NCBI RefSeq assembly: GCF_019802085.1
Contig: NZ_JAHVHV010000001.1
Coordinates: 930,001 to 994,000, forward strand
Direction of reading: 5' to 3'
DNA: 64,000 nt
DNA from: Ferrimonas balearica
Lineage (GTDB): Bacteria > Pseudomonadota > Gammaproteobacteria > Enterobacterales > Shewanellaceae
The notes below the pieces were generated by a model that saw only the letters and a program-made list of their open reading frames with translations, did no database searches and was not told where the DNA came from. Within the stretch, counting starts at the first letter, position 1. Each line of letters starts with the position of its first letter. Position numbers and translations under genes: made by a program. Shown in pieces: positions 24,174-33,163 of this stretch.

Positions 24174-24278
24174 GCGGCGGCATAATCCCCAGTCACCTTC
24201 CTCTGGGCCACCGCACACTCATCGGAATGCCGTCAATGTGTTAGAGTGGCCCCATCACTGAATAATCGGAACTGTCCC

Positions 24279-24755
24279 GTGTCGAAAATCGTTCTAGTCG
24301 TCATCATCCTGGCCCTGGTAGGCTTCTTCCTCCAGCGCTCCTACACCAACAAGAAAGAGGCTTCCGAGAACGTCGGCCAGGGCTCGGCCTTCTTGGCGGA
24401 GAACGGCCAGAAAGAGGGCGTTGAGACCACCGCTTCCGGCCTGCAATACGAAGTGCTGGAGAAGGGCGAGGGCACCGTTCACCCCGGCCCCACCGACAAG
24501 GTGAAAGTGCACTACCACGGCACCCTCATCAACGGTAACGTCTTTGACAGCTCCGTCGAGCGCGGCGAGCCCATCAGCTTTGGCCTGCACCAGGTGATCA
24601 AAGGCTGGACCGAAGGCCTGCAACTGATGGTGGTCGGCGACAAGTACCGCCTCTTTATCCCCGCCAACCTGGCCTACGGCAACCGCGGCGTCGGCAGCAT
24701 CCCCGCCGGCTCCGTGCTGATCTTCGACGTCGAGCTGCTGGGCATCAACGAGTAA
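24279..24755 (+). CDS. FKBP-type peptidyl-prolyl isomerase, membrane-anchored
   Basis: Protein of 158 residues from a GTG start. One N-terminal membrane helix (IVLVVIILALVGFFLQ) is followed by an FKBP domain (about 55-158) with VKVHYHGTLINGNVFDSS, IKGWTEGLQLM and IPANLAYG, so the active-site residues are intact. It lies outside the sir operon but is an FKBP paralogue of the gene at 15759-16535. Confidence 0.9.
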   Translation: MSKIVLVVIILALVGFFLQRSYTNKKEASENVGQGSAFLAENGQKEGVETTASGLQYEVLEKGEGTVHPGPTDKVKVHYHGTLINGNVFDSSVERGEPISFGLHQVIKGWTEGLQLMVVGDKYRLFIPANLAYGNRGVGSIPAGSVLIFDVELLGINE

Positions 24756-24770
24756 CGCGACGATGTAATT

Positions 24771-24799
24771 GAAAAGGGAGGCTTCGGCCTCCCTTTTTT
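24771..24799 (+). terminator. Intrinsic terminator after the FKBP gene
   Basis: AAAAGGGAGGC/GCCTCCCTTTTTT stem with UUCG-type loop. Confidence 0.85.
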
Positions 24800-25014
24800 G
24801 GTTTTGGCTCAGCCGGTGGGGCCCTTTTGGGTGAATTCATCACGGCGAATTCCCGAATGGGTTGCCGGACGCAATTCGCTTTGGGACCAAAGACTATGGT
24901 GAATGAGCCAGCGGGACCGCTTATCAACTGCCTATACCCCTGGCAGCCCAATCGGATTACACTCGAATCGGTGTCCGGAAGGCATGTCGACTCTCGGAGC
25001 AGGAAAGTAACGCC

Positions 25015-25968
25015 GTGAACTCAAGTATCAGCATCAGTAGCACAACTAACTTGAGACTCTTTTTCGACTACTTTGACGAGAAAGGGATCGAGTGGCGAAG
25101 TGTCGCTAAGCGATTCCATTTCCCGGACGGCATCGAGGCGGGTGAGCATTGGTTGCCGACCCACCATTTGATGCACTTTCTCTCCACAGTGATGGGGGAG
25201 ACACAGGGAAACGTCGGCTTCGAAGTCGGGCAAAGAGCCTCAATTGCGCTGTTTTCTCCCGAGTTCTCTGAAGCCCTCAACCACTGCGAAGACATGGCAT
25301 CGGGCATTCGGCTGCTGATGGACGTAATACCGCGCATCAGCAACCATGTGGTGATTTGGCCCGATAAGATAGAGGGCCGATGGTATCTCTGCCACCGAGG
25401 CGCATATCCGCCCAACCTCAGAGGTTTTGCTCAAGCTGAATGGTTTCGCAGTTTCTTGTTGCTCAGCTTTTGCCGGGAATTCCTTGGGACAACTTGGCAT
25501 CCCCCCTCCGTAAAAATGATGATGCACCAGCACCTGACTGCTGGCGTCCAATATCAGCAATTGTCCAATAACATCTCCTTCAACTGTGAGTTCGGCGCCC
25601 TGGAGATCCCCATGGCGGAGGATTATGTCGCAGTGACCTTGCCGGTGAACCGCACGAGTTGGATCGAAACATTGCATGCCCTGTTTGCCACCTACGCAGT
25701 GCTGCCACACTTCAACATCGACTGGTTAGCGCGACTGTGCAATACATCTCGGCGAACGTTGCAACGGCGGCTGAGAGAACACGGTGTGCAGTTTCGTACC
25801 CTAAGAGATCAGCACCGATGCGCCAGAGCTAAGCACCTGTTGGTTGATAGGGCAATCTCCCCCACCGAAACCGCGTGGCACTGTGGTTATTCCGACCTTT
25901 CCAACTTTAACCGAGCCTTTATTGGTTGGACCGGAATCACTCCTTCTCAATATCAAAAGTCCGGTTAA
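25015..25968 (+). CDS. AraC-family regulator with AraC-binding-like (PF12625-type) domain
   Basis: Protein of 317 residues from a GTG start. The N-terminal part (about 1-200) looks like the Arabinose_bd/OruR-type domain: MHFLSTVMGETQGNVGFEVGQRA and the CRxFLGTTWHPPSVKM segment. The C-terminal AraC HTH pair (about 225-315) has LARLCNTSRRTLQRRLREHG and the second helix region TAWHCGYSDLSNFNRAFIGWTGITPSQY. It is transcribed toward the exported amidohydrolase gene with a 220-bp gap, so regulation of that gene is likely. Its base composition is less GC-rich than the housekeeping genes around it. Confidence 0.85.
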   Translation: MNSSISISSTTNLRLFFDYFDEKGIEWRSVAKRFHFPDGIEAGEHWLPTHHLMHFLSTVMGETQGNVGFEVGQRASIALFSPEFSEALNHCEDMASGIRLLMDVIPRISNHVVIWPDKIEGRWYLCHRGAYPPNLRGFAQAEWFRSFLLLSFCREFLGTTWHPPSVKMMMHQHLTAGVQYQQLSNNISFNCEFGALEIPMAEDYVAVTLPVNRTSWIETLHALFATYAVLPHFNIDWLARLCNTSRRTLQRRLREHGVQFRTLRDQHRCARAKHLLVDRAISPTETAWHCGYSDLSNFNRAFIGWTGITPSQYQKSG

Positions 25969-26188
25969 TTCCAACTTCCCAGCCAGTTGTGGGCCACGAG
26001 ATGGCGCAAAGTGACCTATTGGTTGTCACGCCTTGGTTGTAAATTGCCCACCTTCAGACCGGCTGCGGGCAAATAACACAGCTTTGCACGTCAAAAAGAC
26101 CCGTTGGGTGACGTTATGGGGCTGCGGTATCTCCGTTGATTCGCCGTGTTGATAGCGACTTGTACTTTTTCGAGAAAATGGAGAACCC

Positions 26189-27814
26189 ATGTTTAAGCCC
26201 AATCCGATCACGACAATCATCGCCCTGACGACAGTCCTGATGGTGCCCGCTAGTGCTTTTGCCCAAACTTATGATCTGGTGATCGAAAATGGTCGAGTGA
26301 TGGATCCGGAAACCCGATATGACCAGGTGTCGAACGTCGGCATCATCGACGACACCATCGTGACGATCACCCGTGAACCACTCAAAGGCAAGAAAGTGAT
26401 CGACGCGACTGGACAGGTTGTGGCCCCCGGATTTATCGATACCCACTGGCATTGGCCTCGTGAACTTGGCTACAAGATGGGTCTGCGCGATGGTATGACT
26501 ACCGTCATGGACCTGGAGGTGGGCTGTGCGGGCTCTCGGATCGATGATTGGTATGCGGACCGACAAGGCAAAACACAGGCCAACTATGGTTGCGGAGTCA
26601 GTCACGAAATGGCCCGGGCCAAAGTGTTGGACAACCAGCCGGAAGACAAGCTCTATGACGTGATTTCCCTGTTCGAAACCCGCCGTGCAAGCAACTGGGC
26701 GCAGGGAGTGCCGAGCGAAGAGCAGTTGAGGCAGATTGCACAAGAGGTGGATGCGGGCATGAAAGCCGGGGGCATCAACCTGGCAAGCACCGTCGGTTAC
26801 ATGCGTGAGGGCGTTACCAGCAAAGAGATGTACGAGATGCAGCGTGTGGCCGCCGACTACGGGCGCCACTCAGGTGCACACACCCGCTTTACTCCGGACA
26901 CTGCGACCAATGAGAACTTGGGGGCCATGGAGGTGGTGCTCAACGCTCTTTCTCTGGACGCGCCGGTCTCCCTTCTGCATTTCAACAATCCTGGCTGGCA
27001 GTTAGCGCAGGAGATGATGGTTAATTTGAGAGAGAAGGGCGTCAACATCTGGGGAGAGATCTATCCGTATGCCGCAGGTGCCACGGCGGTGAACGCGGTT
27101 TTCTTGACGCCGGAAAACTGGGTCGAGCGACTGGGGCACCGTTATGAGGATACGCTGTTTGATCCGGAAAGAAATGAGTTCTATACGCTTGAGCGCTATC
27201 AGGAGGACATGAAGAACAACCCAACCAAGGCGGTTTTGGTGTTTAAAGCTCCTGAAGAGGACGCGGTGCGATGGATATCGCTCAAAGGGGTCACCATGGC
27301 CAGTGATGGCATGCCGATGATGCCTGTGGACGGTGAGTGGGATACGCCCTGGGACGAGATTCAAAACGGCCATCCCCGGACCTCTGGTGCACGAGCCAGT
27401 ACCTTGCGGCTGGCGCGCGAAAACGGCGTTCCTTTGATGGATACCCTGGCCATTCTCTCTTTCAATTCCGCTTATCACCTGGGCTTGGCAGGGCTAGAGG
27501 ACATGCAGGTACGTGGCAGAATCCAGGAGGGGATGATTGCTGACATCGTGGTGTTTGATCCCAATACCGTAACGGACAACTCGACCTACACGAACGCGAC
27601 TGTCCCTTCAACAGGCTTCCTTGCGGTGCTGGTGTCTGGCGTTGAAACCGTGCGCAATGACAAGGTCATCAAGGACGCCAGAGCCGGTCAATCGATTCGC
27701 TTTGCCCCGGTTGATGAGTCTCAATACCAGCCCCAATCCACCGGAGAGTGGAAAAAGAAATACACGGTTGCCCCGGACCAAGTTGATTTCTCAGACGTCA
27801 ACGGCAATCAGTAA
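26189..27814 (+). CDS. Exported amidohydrolase, N-acyl-D-amino-acid deacylase-like
   Basis: Metal-dependent hydrolase of 541 residues with a signal peptide (TTVLMVPASAFA). Motifs: the first metal pair DTHWHW (H86, H88), VMDLEVGCAG as the possible bridging region, GAHTR and LLHFNN histidines, and ASDGMP with the catalytic Asp. The frame (NGRVMDPE ... GMIADIVVFDP) is that of D-aminoacylase/N-acyl-D-glutamate deacylase enzymes. An exported location is unusual for the family. The gene is followed, 60 nt on, by a DUF3299 gene with an intercistronic hairpin between. The substrate is unknown; N-acylated or D-amino-acid compounds are reasonable. Confidence 0.85.
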   Translation: MFKPNPITTIIALTTVLMVPASAFAQTYDLVIENGRVMDPETRYDQVSNVGIIDDTIVTITREPLKGKKVIDATGQVVAPGFIDTHWHWPRELGYKMGLRDGMTTVMDLEVGCAGSRIDDWYADRQGKTQANYGCGVSHEMARAKVLDNQPEDKLYDVISLFETRRASNWAQGVPSEEQLRQIAQEVDAGMKAGGINLASTVGYMREGVTSKEMYEMQRVAADYGRHSGAHTRFTPDTATNENLGAMEVVLNALSLDAPVSLLHFNNPGWQLAQEMMVNLREKGVNIWGEIYPYAAGATAVNAVFLTPENWVERLGHRYEDTLFDPERNEFYTLERYQEDMKNNPTKAVLVFKAPEEDAVRWISLKGVTMASDGMPMMPVDGEWDTPWDEIQNGHPRTSGARASTLRLARENGVPLMDTLAILSFNSAYHLGLAGLEDMQVRGRIQEGMIADIVVFDPNTVTDNSTYTNATVPSTGFLAVLVSGVETVRNDKVIKDARAGQSIRFAPVDESQYQPQSTGEWKKKYTVAPDQVDFSDVNGNQ

Positions 27815-27821
27815 GCCAAAG

Positions 27822-27846
27822 GATGGGGCCTCGAACATGAGGCCCT
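27822..27846 (+). terminator. Intercistronic hairpin between amidohydrolase and DUF3299 genes
   Basis: GGGGCCTC/GAGGCCC stem around GAACAT, no T-run. Probably an mRNA processing or stabilising element. Confidence 0.4.
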
Positions 27847-27873
27847 GTCACTTTCAGAGGTAGAGAGACCGAT

Positions 27874-28386
27874 ATGATCAAGAGATTCATTCGTACCTGG
27901 CTTGCCGTTGTATTGGCGTGTGCCTCCGCATTCAGTTTCGCCGGTGAAGTGCAATCCCTGAAATGGGTCGACCTCATCCCCGAAGATGAGATTGAGCGTC
28001 ACGAACTTATGATGGCGGCGCAAAACGCCTCGATGGCATTGTTGGACCACTCCTCCAATACGCCCAAGATGAACCAGATGACCTTTGGCTCCACCCGTCA
28101 GGAGCTGGACGGACAGACCGTGGCGATCTCAGGATTTATCATTCCACTGGAAGGGGACCACGAAACTCTCACCGAGTTTTTGCTGGTGCCCTTTGTTGGG
28201 GCCTGCATTCATGTGCCTCCACCGCCGCCCAATCAAATGATTTACGTTACGGCGGAAAATGGCGTTGCGATGCAAGAGCTGTGGGCTGGTGTCACGATTC
28301 AAGGCGTGATGTCTACCGAATCGGTTGGTAACGAACTGGCCGAAATAGGTTATCAAATGTCGTTGGAAAGCATTAAAAAGTACTGA
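27874..28386 (+). CDS. Exported DUF3299 protein, second copy
   Basis: Protein of 170 residues with a signal peptide (VVLACASAFSFAGEV). The DUF3299 domain has ISGFIIPLEGDHETLTEFLLVPFVGACIHVPPPPPNQ in outline, sharing the HVPPPPPNQ hallmark with the gene at 7576-8076; the linker lacks the acidic run of that copy. It follows the exported amidohydrolase, an enzyme class that needs zinc, and precedes a COG0523 metallochaperone gene, so a metal-related role is suggested by neighbourhood only. Confidence 0.85.
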   Translation: MIKRFIRTWLAVVLACASAFSFAGEVQSLKWVDLIPEDEIERHELMMAAQNASMALLDHSSNTPKMNQMTFGSTRQELDGQTVAISGFIIPLEGDHETLTEFLLVPFVGACIHVPPPPPNQMIYVTAENGVAMQELWAGVTIQGVMSTESVGNELAEIGYQMSLESIKKY

Positions 28387-28563
28387 GTATCTGTCAGGTC
28401 CTCAACAACTAGTAAACCCTGTTGACGATTGAAGGGTTTAATCCTCATGTTGAGATTGTTCTGGTTTAAAAAGTTTTATGTTATTTCCGCAGTTACCTAG
28501 ATTGGCTAGAAGTTAAGGCGTTGATTGCCAAAAAGTCCAGCTATTAAATTAGAGATAAGATGT

Positions 28564-30066
28564 ATGAAGAAATATGATGTAGTACTTAAAAACGGCCGGG
28601 TCATTGACCCGGAAACTTATTTGGATGGTATTTACAATGTGGGGATCTCGGGATCTCGTATTGAAGTTATTACTAATGATGATATTAGTGGTGAAATTGA
28701 AAAAGACGTAACAGGTAAGATCGTTTGCCCTGGTTTTATCGACCTGCACTCTCATGGAATGAACATCCCAAGCAACCGAATGCAAGCTTTTGATGGGTTG
28801 ACCACAGCTCTTGAGCTAGAAGCAGGCTGCTATCCTATCTCTGCGTTCTATGACAAGTGTGAGAGTGAAGGTCGTCCCCTTAATTATGGCGCTTCAGTAG
28901 GGTGGGGTTGGACTCGACTCAATACCATGAACCCGGAGACGGGTGAACCAGTCCCTGACCTGGGTATGTTGTTCTCCTCATTTGGACTAAGTGAATGGAC
29001 TAAGAATGCTGCTACTGACGAAGAACTTGAGAAAATTCTTGTTATGGTTGAACAAGGGCTAAAAGAAGGCGGTATAGGCATTGGTGTTATTCATGGCTAT
29101 GTACCAGGCGCTGGACCAAAAGAGATGTATGGTCTCTGGAAACTGGCAGCTAAATATAATCAACCTACTTTTACTCACATCCAAAATCTATCTGTTCTAG
29201 AACCGAACAGCGGTTTTGGTAATGTGGTTGAATTAGTTGGACTCGCGGGTGCTACGGGTGCGAAAACTCACCTATGTCACTGGAACAGCACAAGTCTACG
29301 TTCAATTGAACCAATTCGAGATGTAGTGCAAGAAGCCCAAGGCCGAGGCTTGCCTATTACTACTGAAGCGTATGTTTGGGGAGCGGGTAACTCAGGCATA
29401 GGTGCGGAAGAGTTTGATCCAGAGGATATCCGTGAACGCTTACAGATTGACTGGAATGATTTAACTCTTGTGAAAACCAACAAAGACTTTGATACCAAAG
29501 AAGAGTTTGTAACTGCAAGAACTGAGCACCCAGAAGATTCAGTGATTGTGCATTTCTTGAATGAAGACAAAGACCCTCATGATGCATATCTACTTGATAT
29601 TTCTGTGTTGTACCCAGGCACTGCAATTTGTACAGATGGTTTGCCGTGGGTTGCGCCTAATGGCACTTTTTATGAAGGTACAGAATGGCCATTGCCAAAA
29701 GATCTAAACAATCACCCACGTGCTGCAGCGAATTACACGAAATTCCTAAGAAAGTGGGTGAGAGAAAGAGGAATCATCAGCTGGATGGAAGCGATTCGTC
29801 GCTGTTCACTGAATTCAGCACTGATCTTAGAAGATGGTGTCCCTTCAATGAAGAAGAAAGCACGCCTTCAGCCTGGAATGGATGCTGATGTTATTGTATT
29901 CGACCCTGAAACCGTTGGTGAAAAGGGCACATTTGTTGAGCCACTACAAACCTCACAAGGTATGCAGCACGTACTCGTAAATGGCTCATTTGTTATAGAA
30001 GATGAAGAACTAAACGTCAACGCTTTACCAGGCAAGGCAGTTAGAGGTGCTCAATATGAAGGTTAA
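28564..30066 (+). CDS. Cytoplasmic amidohydrolase, N-acyl-D-glutamate deacylase-like
   Basis: Protein of 500 residues without signal peptide. It starts MKKYDVVLKNGRVIDPE. Metal ligands: DLHSHG (H62, H64), LELEAGCYP with a possible bridging residue, THIQN and HLCHWN histidines, and TDGLPWV with the catalytic Asp. It is a paralogue of the exported enzyme at 26189-27814 but much more A+T-rich, so probably acquired separately. Its 3' end overlaps the COG0523 GTPase gene by 11 bp; such GTPases insert metal into partner enzymes, so this enzyme is the likely client. Upstream is a 177-bp intergenic stretch that probably carries its own promoter. Confidence 0.85.
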   Translation: MKKYDVVLKNGRVIDPETYLDGIYNVGISGSRIEVITNDDISGEIEKDVTGKIVCPGFIDLHSHGMNIPSNRMQAFDGLTTALELEAGCYPISAFYDKCESEGRPLNYGASVGWGWTRLNTMNPETGEPVPDLGMLFSSFGLSEWTKNAATDEELEKILVMVEQGLKEGGIGIGVIHGYVPGAGPKEMYGLWKLAAKYNQPTFTHIQNLSVLEPNSGFGNVVELVGLAGATGAKTHLCHWNSTSLRSIEPIRDVVQEAQGRGLPITTEAYVWGAGNSGIGAEEFDPEDIRERLQIDWNDLTLVKTNKDFDTKEEFVTARTEHPEDSVIVHFLNEDKDPHDAYLLDISVLYPGTAICTDGLPWVAPNGTFYEGTEWPLPKDLNNHPRAAANYTKFLRKWVRERGIISWMEAIRRCSLNSALILEDGVPSMKKKARLQPGMDADVIVFDPETVGEKGTFVEPLQTSQGMQHVLVNGSFVIEDEELNVNALPGKAVRGAQYEG

Positions 30067-31048
30067 TGATAAACAATCGCCAATTCCGGTGACCATTGTT
30101 TCTGGTTTTCTAGGTGCAGGAAAAACAACTCTTTTAAACCATATATTGACCTCTGAGCACGGAATTAAAATCGGCGTGTTAGTGAATGATTTTGGCTCAA
30201 TTAATGTTGATGCGAACCTGATTTCTGAAGTGGATGATGGCGTCGTAAATTTGGCTAATGGCTGTGTCTGTTGTTCAATTCGAATGGATTTGGTTAAGTC
30301 AATCTTGAGCCTAGCGACAATGGAAGACAGACCTGACCATATCATCATCGAATCAAGTGGTGTGGCGGACCCGAAAGGTATTGTAGAAAGCTTTAATGCC
30401 CCAGAGATATGGGAACATATTCTTATTGATGGCGTTGTCACTGTAGTTGATGCAGATCAAGCCCTGGATGTTGAAGGTAAAGAGAAGGAGCTTGCTGAAG
30501 CACAAGTCAAAGGTGCGGATTTACTCCTTCTCAACAAAGTTGACCTAGCGTCCGACGAGAAGGTGGAAGAGACTGAAAACTGGATTAAATCATTAAGGCC
30601 AGGCGTACAAATCTTTCCAGCAGTGAATTGTAACGTGCCTTTTGAAGTATTAGTGGGGTCTGTAGCCAAAAGCAGTCCACCTAAAGGTGAACTAACGGGT
30701 GTTGATGTATCTGTCAACTACGTAAACAATAAGAAGCAACATCTTCACAAACATGATCTGATGTTTGATACGTGGACATATAGGTCAGACAATCCGTTTA
30801 AGCTGGATTACATTCAGCAATTACTGACTAATCTACCTGGCGAGTTGTTTAGAGCGAAGGGAGTGATGTATTGCAAAGAGAAGGGAGATAGTCCCTTGAT
30901 TTTGCAACTGGTAGGCAAAAGGGCAACAATCAAGCCAATGAGCTCTAATAAAGAGTCTGAGCAGATGACGGAACTCGTATTTATTGGGCGCCACCAAGCG
31001 ATCAATTTTAATGCACTGGAGTCCGCATTGCTTCAATGTCTCGCATGA
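30056..31048 (+). CDS. COG0523 (G3E/CobW family) GTPase metallochaperone
   Basis: Protein of 330 residues. Walker A is GFLGAGKTT (17-25), the conserved metal-binding CxCC is at C70, C72, C73 (GCVCCSI), Walker B-like ESSGVADP follows, and the guanine specificity motif is LNKVD. A histidine-bearing linker (KKQHLHKHD) precedes the CobW C-terminal domain. COG0523 proteins deliver zinc or other metals to client enzymes using GTP. I chose ATG 30056, with GAGG 9 nt upstream, so the gene overlaps the amidohydrolase by 11 bp. A zinc-responsive operator was not recognised. Confidence 0.9.
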   Translation: MKVNDKQSPIPVTIVSGFLGAGKTTLLNHILTSEHGIKIGVLVNDFGSINVDANLISEVDDGVVNLANGCVCCSIRMDLVKSILSLATMEDRPDHIIIESSGVADPKGIVESFNAPEIWEHILIDGVVTVVDADQALDVEGKEKELAEAQVKGADLLLLNKVDLASDEKVEETENWIKSLRPGVQIFPAVNCNVPFEVLVGSVAKSSPPKGELTGVDVSVNYVNNKKQHLHKHDLMFDTWTYRSDNPFKLDYIQQLLTNLPGELFRAKGVMYCKEKGDSPLILQLVGKRATIKPMSSNKESEQMTELVFIGRHQAINFNALESALLQCLA

Positions 31049-31100
31049 AATTTATGCAATTAGTTAGCACATTTATATAAATCATCAAGCTTAATATCAG

Positions 31101-31130
31101 CGCCCCAGTTACTTTATAATTGGGGCGTGT
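31101..31130 (+). terminator. Hairpin after the COG0523 gene
   Basis: CGCCCCA/TGGGGCG stem with a 13-nt loop followed by TGTTTGG; weak T-run, so partial termination. Confidence 0.5.
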
Positions 31131-31142
31131 TTGGAATCCATT

Positions 31143-32435
31143 ATGAATCAACCCAAATCATCCCAAGTTATGGAGCGTGTTAGTCAGGAGAAAGTATTTT
31201 CAGGCATGACTAATTGTTTTTTAAGTTTTTGCCAGATATGGACGTTAATAACGAAAGTTGGTGCAGCCGCACACAAATATGGTGCAACAACGATAACAGT
31301 AGAGTCGTATGTTCGTTCGTGTTTTGATGCTTTTGGTCATGATGGAGATGTTAAATGTACGCCAAATACGCTGTGGGTATCATTGACTGATAGTGATTCC
31401 AAAAACACTAGAGAAGACCGTATTTCAATACAGAATGATGTTGACTTAAATAAACTTGCAAAGTTGGGCGATGTCGTTTCTAAAATTAAAACTGGTGAGA
31501 TAGGCTTTGAGGAGGTTATAAAAGAGCTCGAACAAGTTGACGCAACTAAACCTGCATGGAGCCCATTTAGTATTTTACTGAGTTACATAGCTGTCGCTAT
31601 TGGGTTGCCTGGGCTCATTGGCGGTAACTGGCTAGATACATTAATCGGCCCTTTTATCAGCATAATTGTTTACCTAATCGTCTTTTCCTGTACTCATTGG
31701 AAGCCACTATTCCAACCGCTACTTCCTTTGATTGCCAGCTTTGTGGCAGGTGGGCTTACGGCGGTGAGCTATTTTTGGGTACCTCAACTGAATGTGGTTT
31801 TGGTCATTCTTTCCGCAACGGCAATCATCCTTCCTGGATATTCAGTAAGCTTAGGCATTGGTGAACTGGTTGCAGGAAAGTGGCGGTCTGGTGTTATCAA
31901 TTTATCTAACGGTTTGATTTGTATGGCTAAGATGGTTGTCGGATCAATGCTTGGGCTCAAATTGGTTTCTCTTTTCTTAGCTCTACCTACTGCTCCTGAG
32001 AGCTTAACCGCTATTGATAGCTCTTGGTTTTTTATATTGTTTCCAATTTTGATGCTTGGTTTGATTATCGTCTTTCAGACACCAAAGAAAGATATTTTTT
32101 GGGTGTTTTTAGCGTCAGCGGTTACCTTCTCAGCTTTCTTAGGGGTTGCTGAATTTGCCCCAAAATTTGTCGCCGCGTTTGCTAGTAGTGCTATAGCAGC
32201 AGTAATTGCTAGCGAATGGTCTATTCGTACAAAAAGATCAAGTTTGATTGTACTGATACCAATTATCGTCCTTCTGGTCAGTGGTACAATCGGATTTAGA
32301 GGATTAGTAAATATAGTTGGTGGGGATATTGCGCTAGGTTTCGAGCAATTTTCAGAAACTATTGTTGTTGCTATTTTCATTATGCTTGGGTTAATGGCTG
32401 GACATCTGATTAAGCAGAATCATAATTATATGTAA
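31143..32435 (+). CDS. ThrE-type threonine/serine exporter family protein
   Basis: Protein of 430 residues. The N-terminal soluble domain (about 15-140) and the membrane region of about ten helices (145-425) fit a fused ThrE (the ThrE-N and ThrB-like halves, DUF1212 plus DUF3815). Start ATG 31143. It is a probable efflux system for small amino acids. In this cluster it could export the amino acid freed by the amidohydrolase (inference). It is A+T-rich like its neighbours. Confidence 0.8.
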   Translation: MNQPKSSQVMERVSQEKVFSGMTNCFLSFCQIWTLITKVGAAAHKYGATTITVESYVRSCFDAFGHDGDVKCTPNTLWVSLTDSDSKNTREDRISIQNDVDLNKLAKLGDVVSKIKTGEIGFEEVIKELEQVDATKPAWSPFSILLSYIAVAIGLPGLIGGNWLDTLIGPFISIIVYLIVFSCTHWKPLFQPLLPLIASFVAGGLTAVSYFWVPQLNVVLVILSATAIILPGYSVSLGIGELVAGKWRSGVINLSNGLICMAKMVVGSMLGLKLVSLFLALPTAPESLTAIDSSWFFILFPILMLGLIIVFQTPKKDIFWVFLASAVTFSAFLGVAEFAPKFVAAFASSAIAAVIASEWSIRTKRSSLIVLIPIIVLLVSGTIGFRGLVNIVGGDIALGFEQFSETIVVAIFIMLGLMAGHLIKQNHNYM

Positions 32436-32534
32436 ACCATTTGATATAGCATTTGATCTTAGTGCTGGAGAATCTCTCACTTTATTATTCCCTTAAATTT
32501 CAAATGAAAAGAGAGCATTTCTTATGAGCGATAT

Positions 32535-32760
32535 GCTACGATAAATAGTATTTGGAGGAATATATCCCCCCCCACTTTTACTAGTTTTGTTAATAGCATA
32601 TGCATTGTAGATGGCGTCAAGCTATTGCTTGGCTAGAGTTGGCGTTGCATTGCCTGCGGTAGTAGAAATTTGTTTAGTTATTCTATTCACTGGCTTATTA
32701 GATCAAGTTATACCAGTTTTTTTAGGTAAGTATTGTGTTAAAAAGAAACATAATAACATT
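32535..32760 (+). pseudogene. Remnant of a small inner-membrane protein gene
   Basis: One reading frame starting in GGAGGAATATATCC gives PPLLLVLLIAYAL, an in-frame TAG (at about 32608), then ARVGVALPAVVEICLVILFTGLLDQVIPVFLG: two hydrophobic segments broken by a stop. Small membrane genes commonly precede efflux adaptor genes, and one follows here. An eight-C run (32568-32575) may have slipped. Confidence 0.5.
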
Positions 32761-33010
32761 ATTGTTTGTGTGAGGTGCGGCGGCTGTATCGTATCAATAT
32801 TATTGCACTTATACACAAAGCCCATGGACACGTGATGGTCAAGTTCAGTCTTACGTCATCTCTATTACTCCTAAAGTAACTGGTCAGGTTACATCGGTAC
32901 ATGTACATGACAATGCAGATGTTAAACAGGGCGATCTACTGTTTGAGATTGACAATAGTCTTTATAAAGTTGCATAAGACAAAGCGGTAGCTGAACAAAA
33001 CGTGCTACCC
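32735..33010 (+). pseudogene. HlyD/EmrA-type efflux adaptor, 5' fragment with in-frame stops
   Basis: From GTG 32735 the frame encodes MLKRNIITLLFV, then in-frame TGA (32771), then the membrane segment and WTRDGQVQSYVISITPKVTG followed by QVTSVHVHDNADVKQGDLLFEIDN. A TAA (32975-32977) then interrupts before DKAVAEQN. The motif string is a clear membrane-fusion-protein N-terminus. Two stops and loss of everything downstream of about 33010 show decay. It marks the right edge of the A+T-rich island. Confidence 0.75.
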
Positions 33011-33163
33011 AGTCTCGTGAGTACAGGAATCTCGAAGCGGAGTAACCCAACCATTCTGCAGGGACCCAACAGATAGTTTAGTGACCGCCTTGCATTATGG
33101 CCTTTGAACTCAACAAATGGTCGTCAGTCGTCCTGAGATTAAACCCTCCTACTTTACAAGAGG
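33011..33163. other. Island edge, no gene seen
   Basis: Non-coding stretch at which the A+T-rich island ends and GC-rich sequence resumes. No integrase, tRNA or direct repeat was recognised at the junction. Confidence 0.4.
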
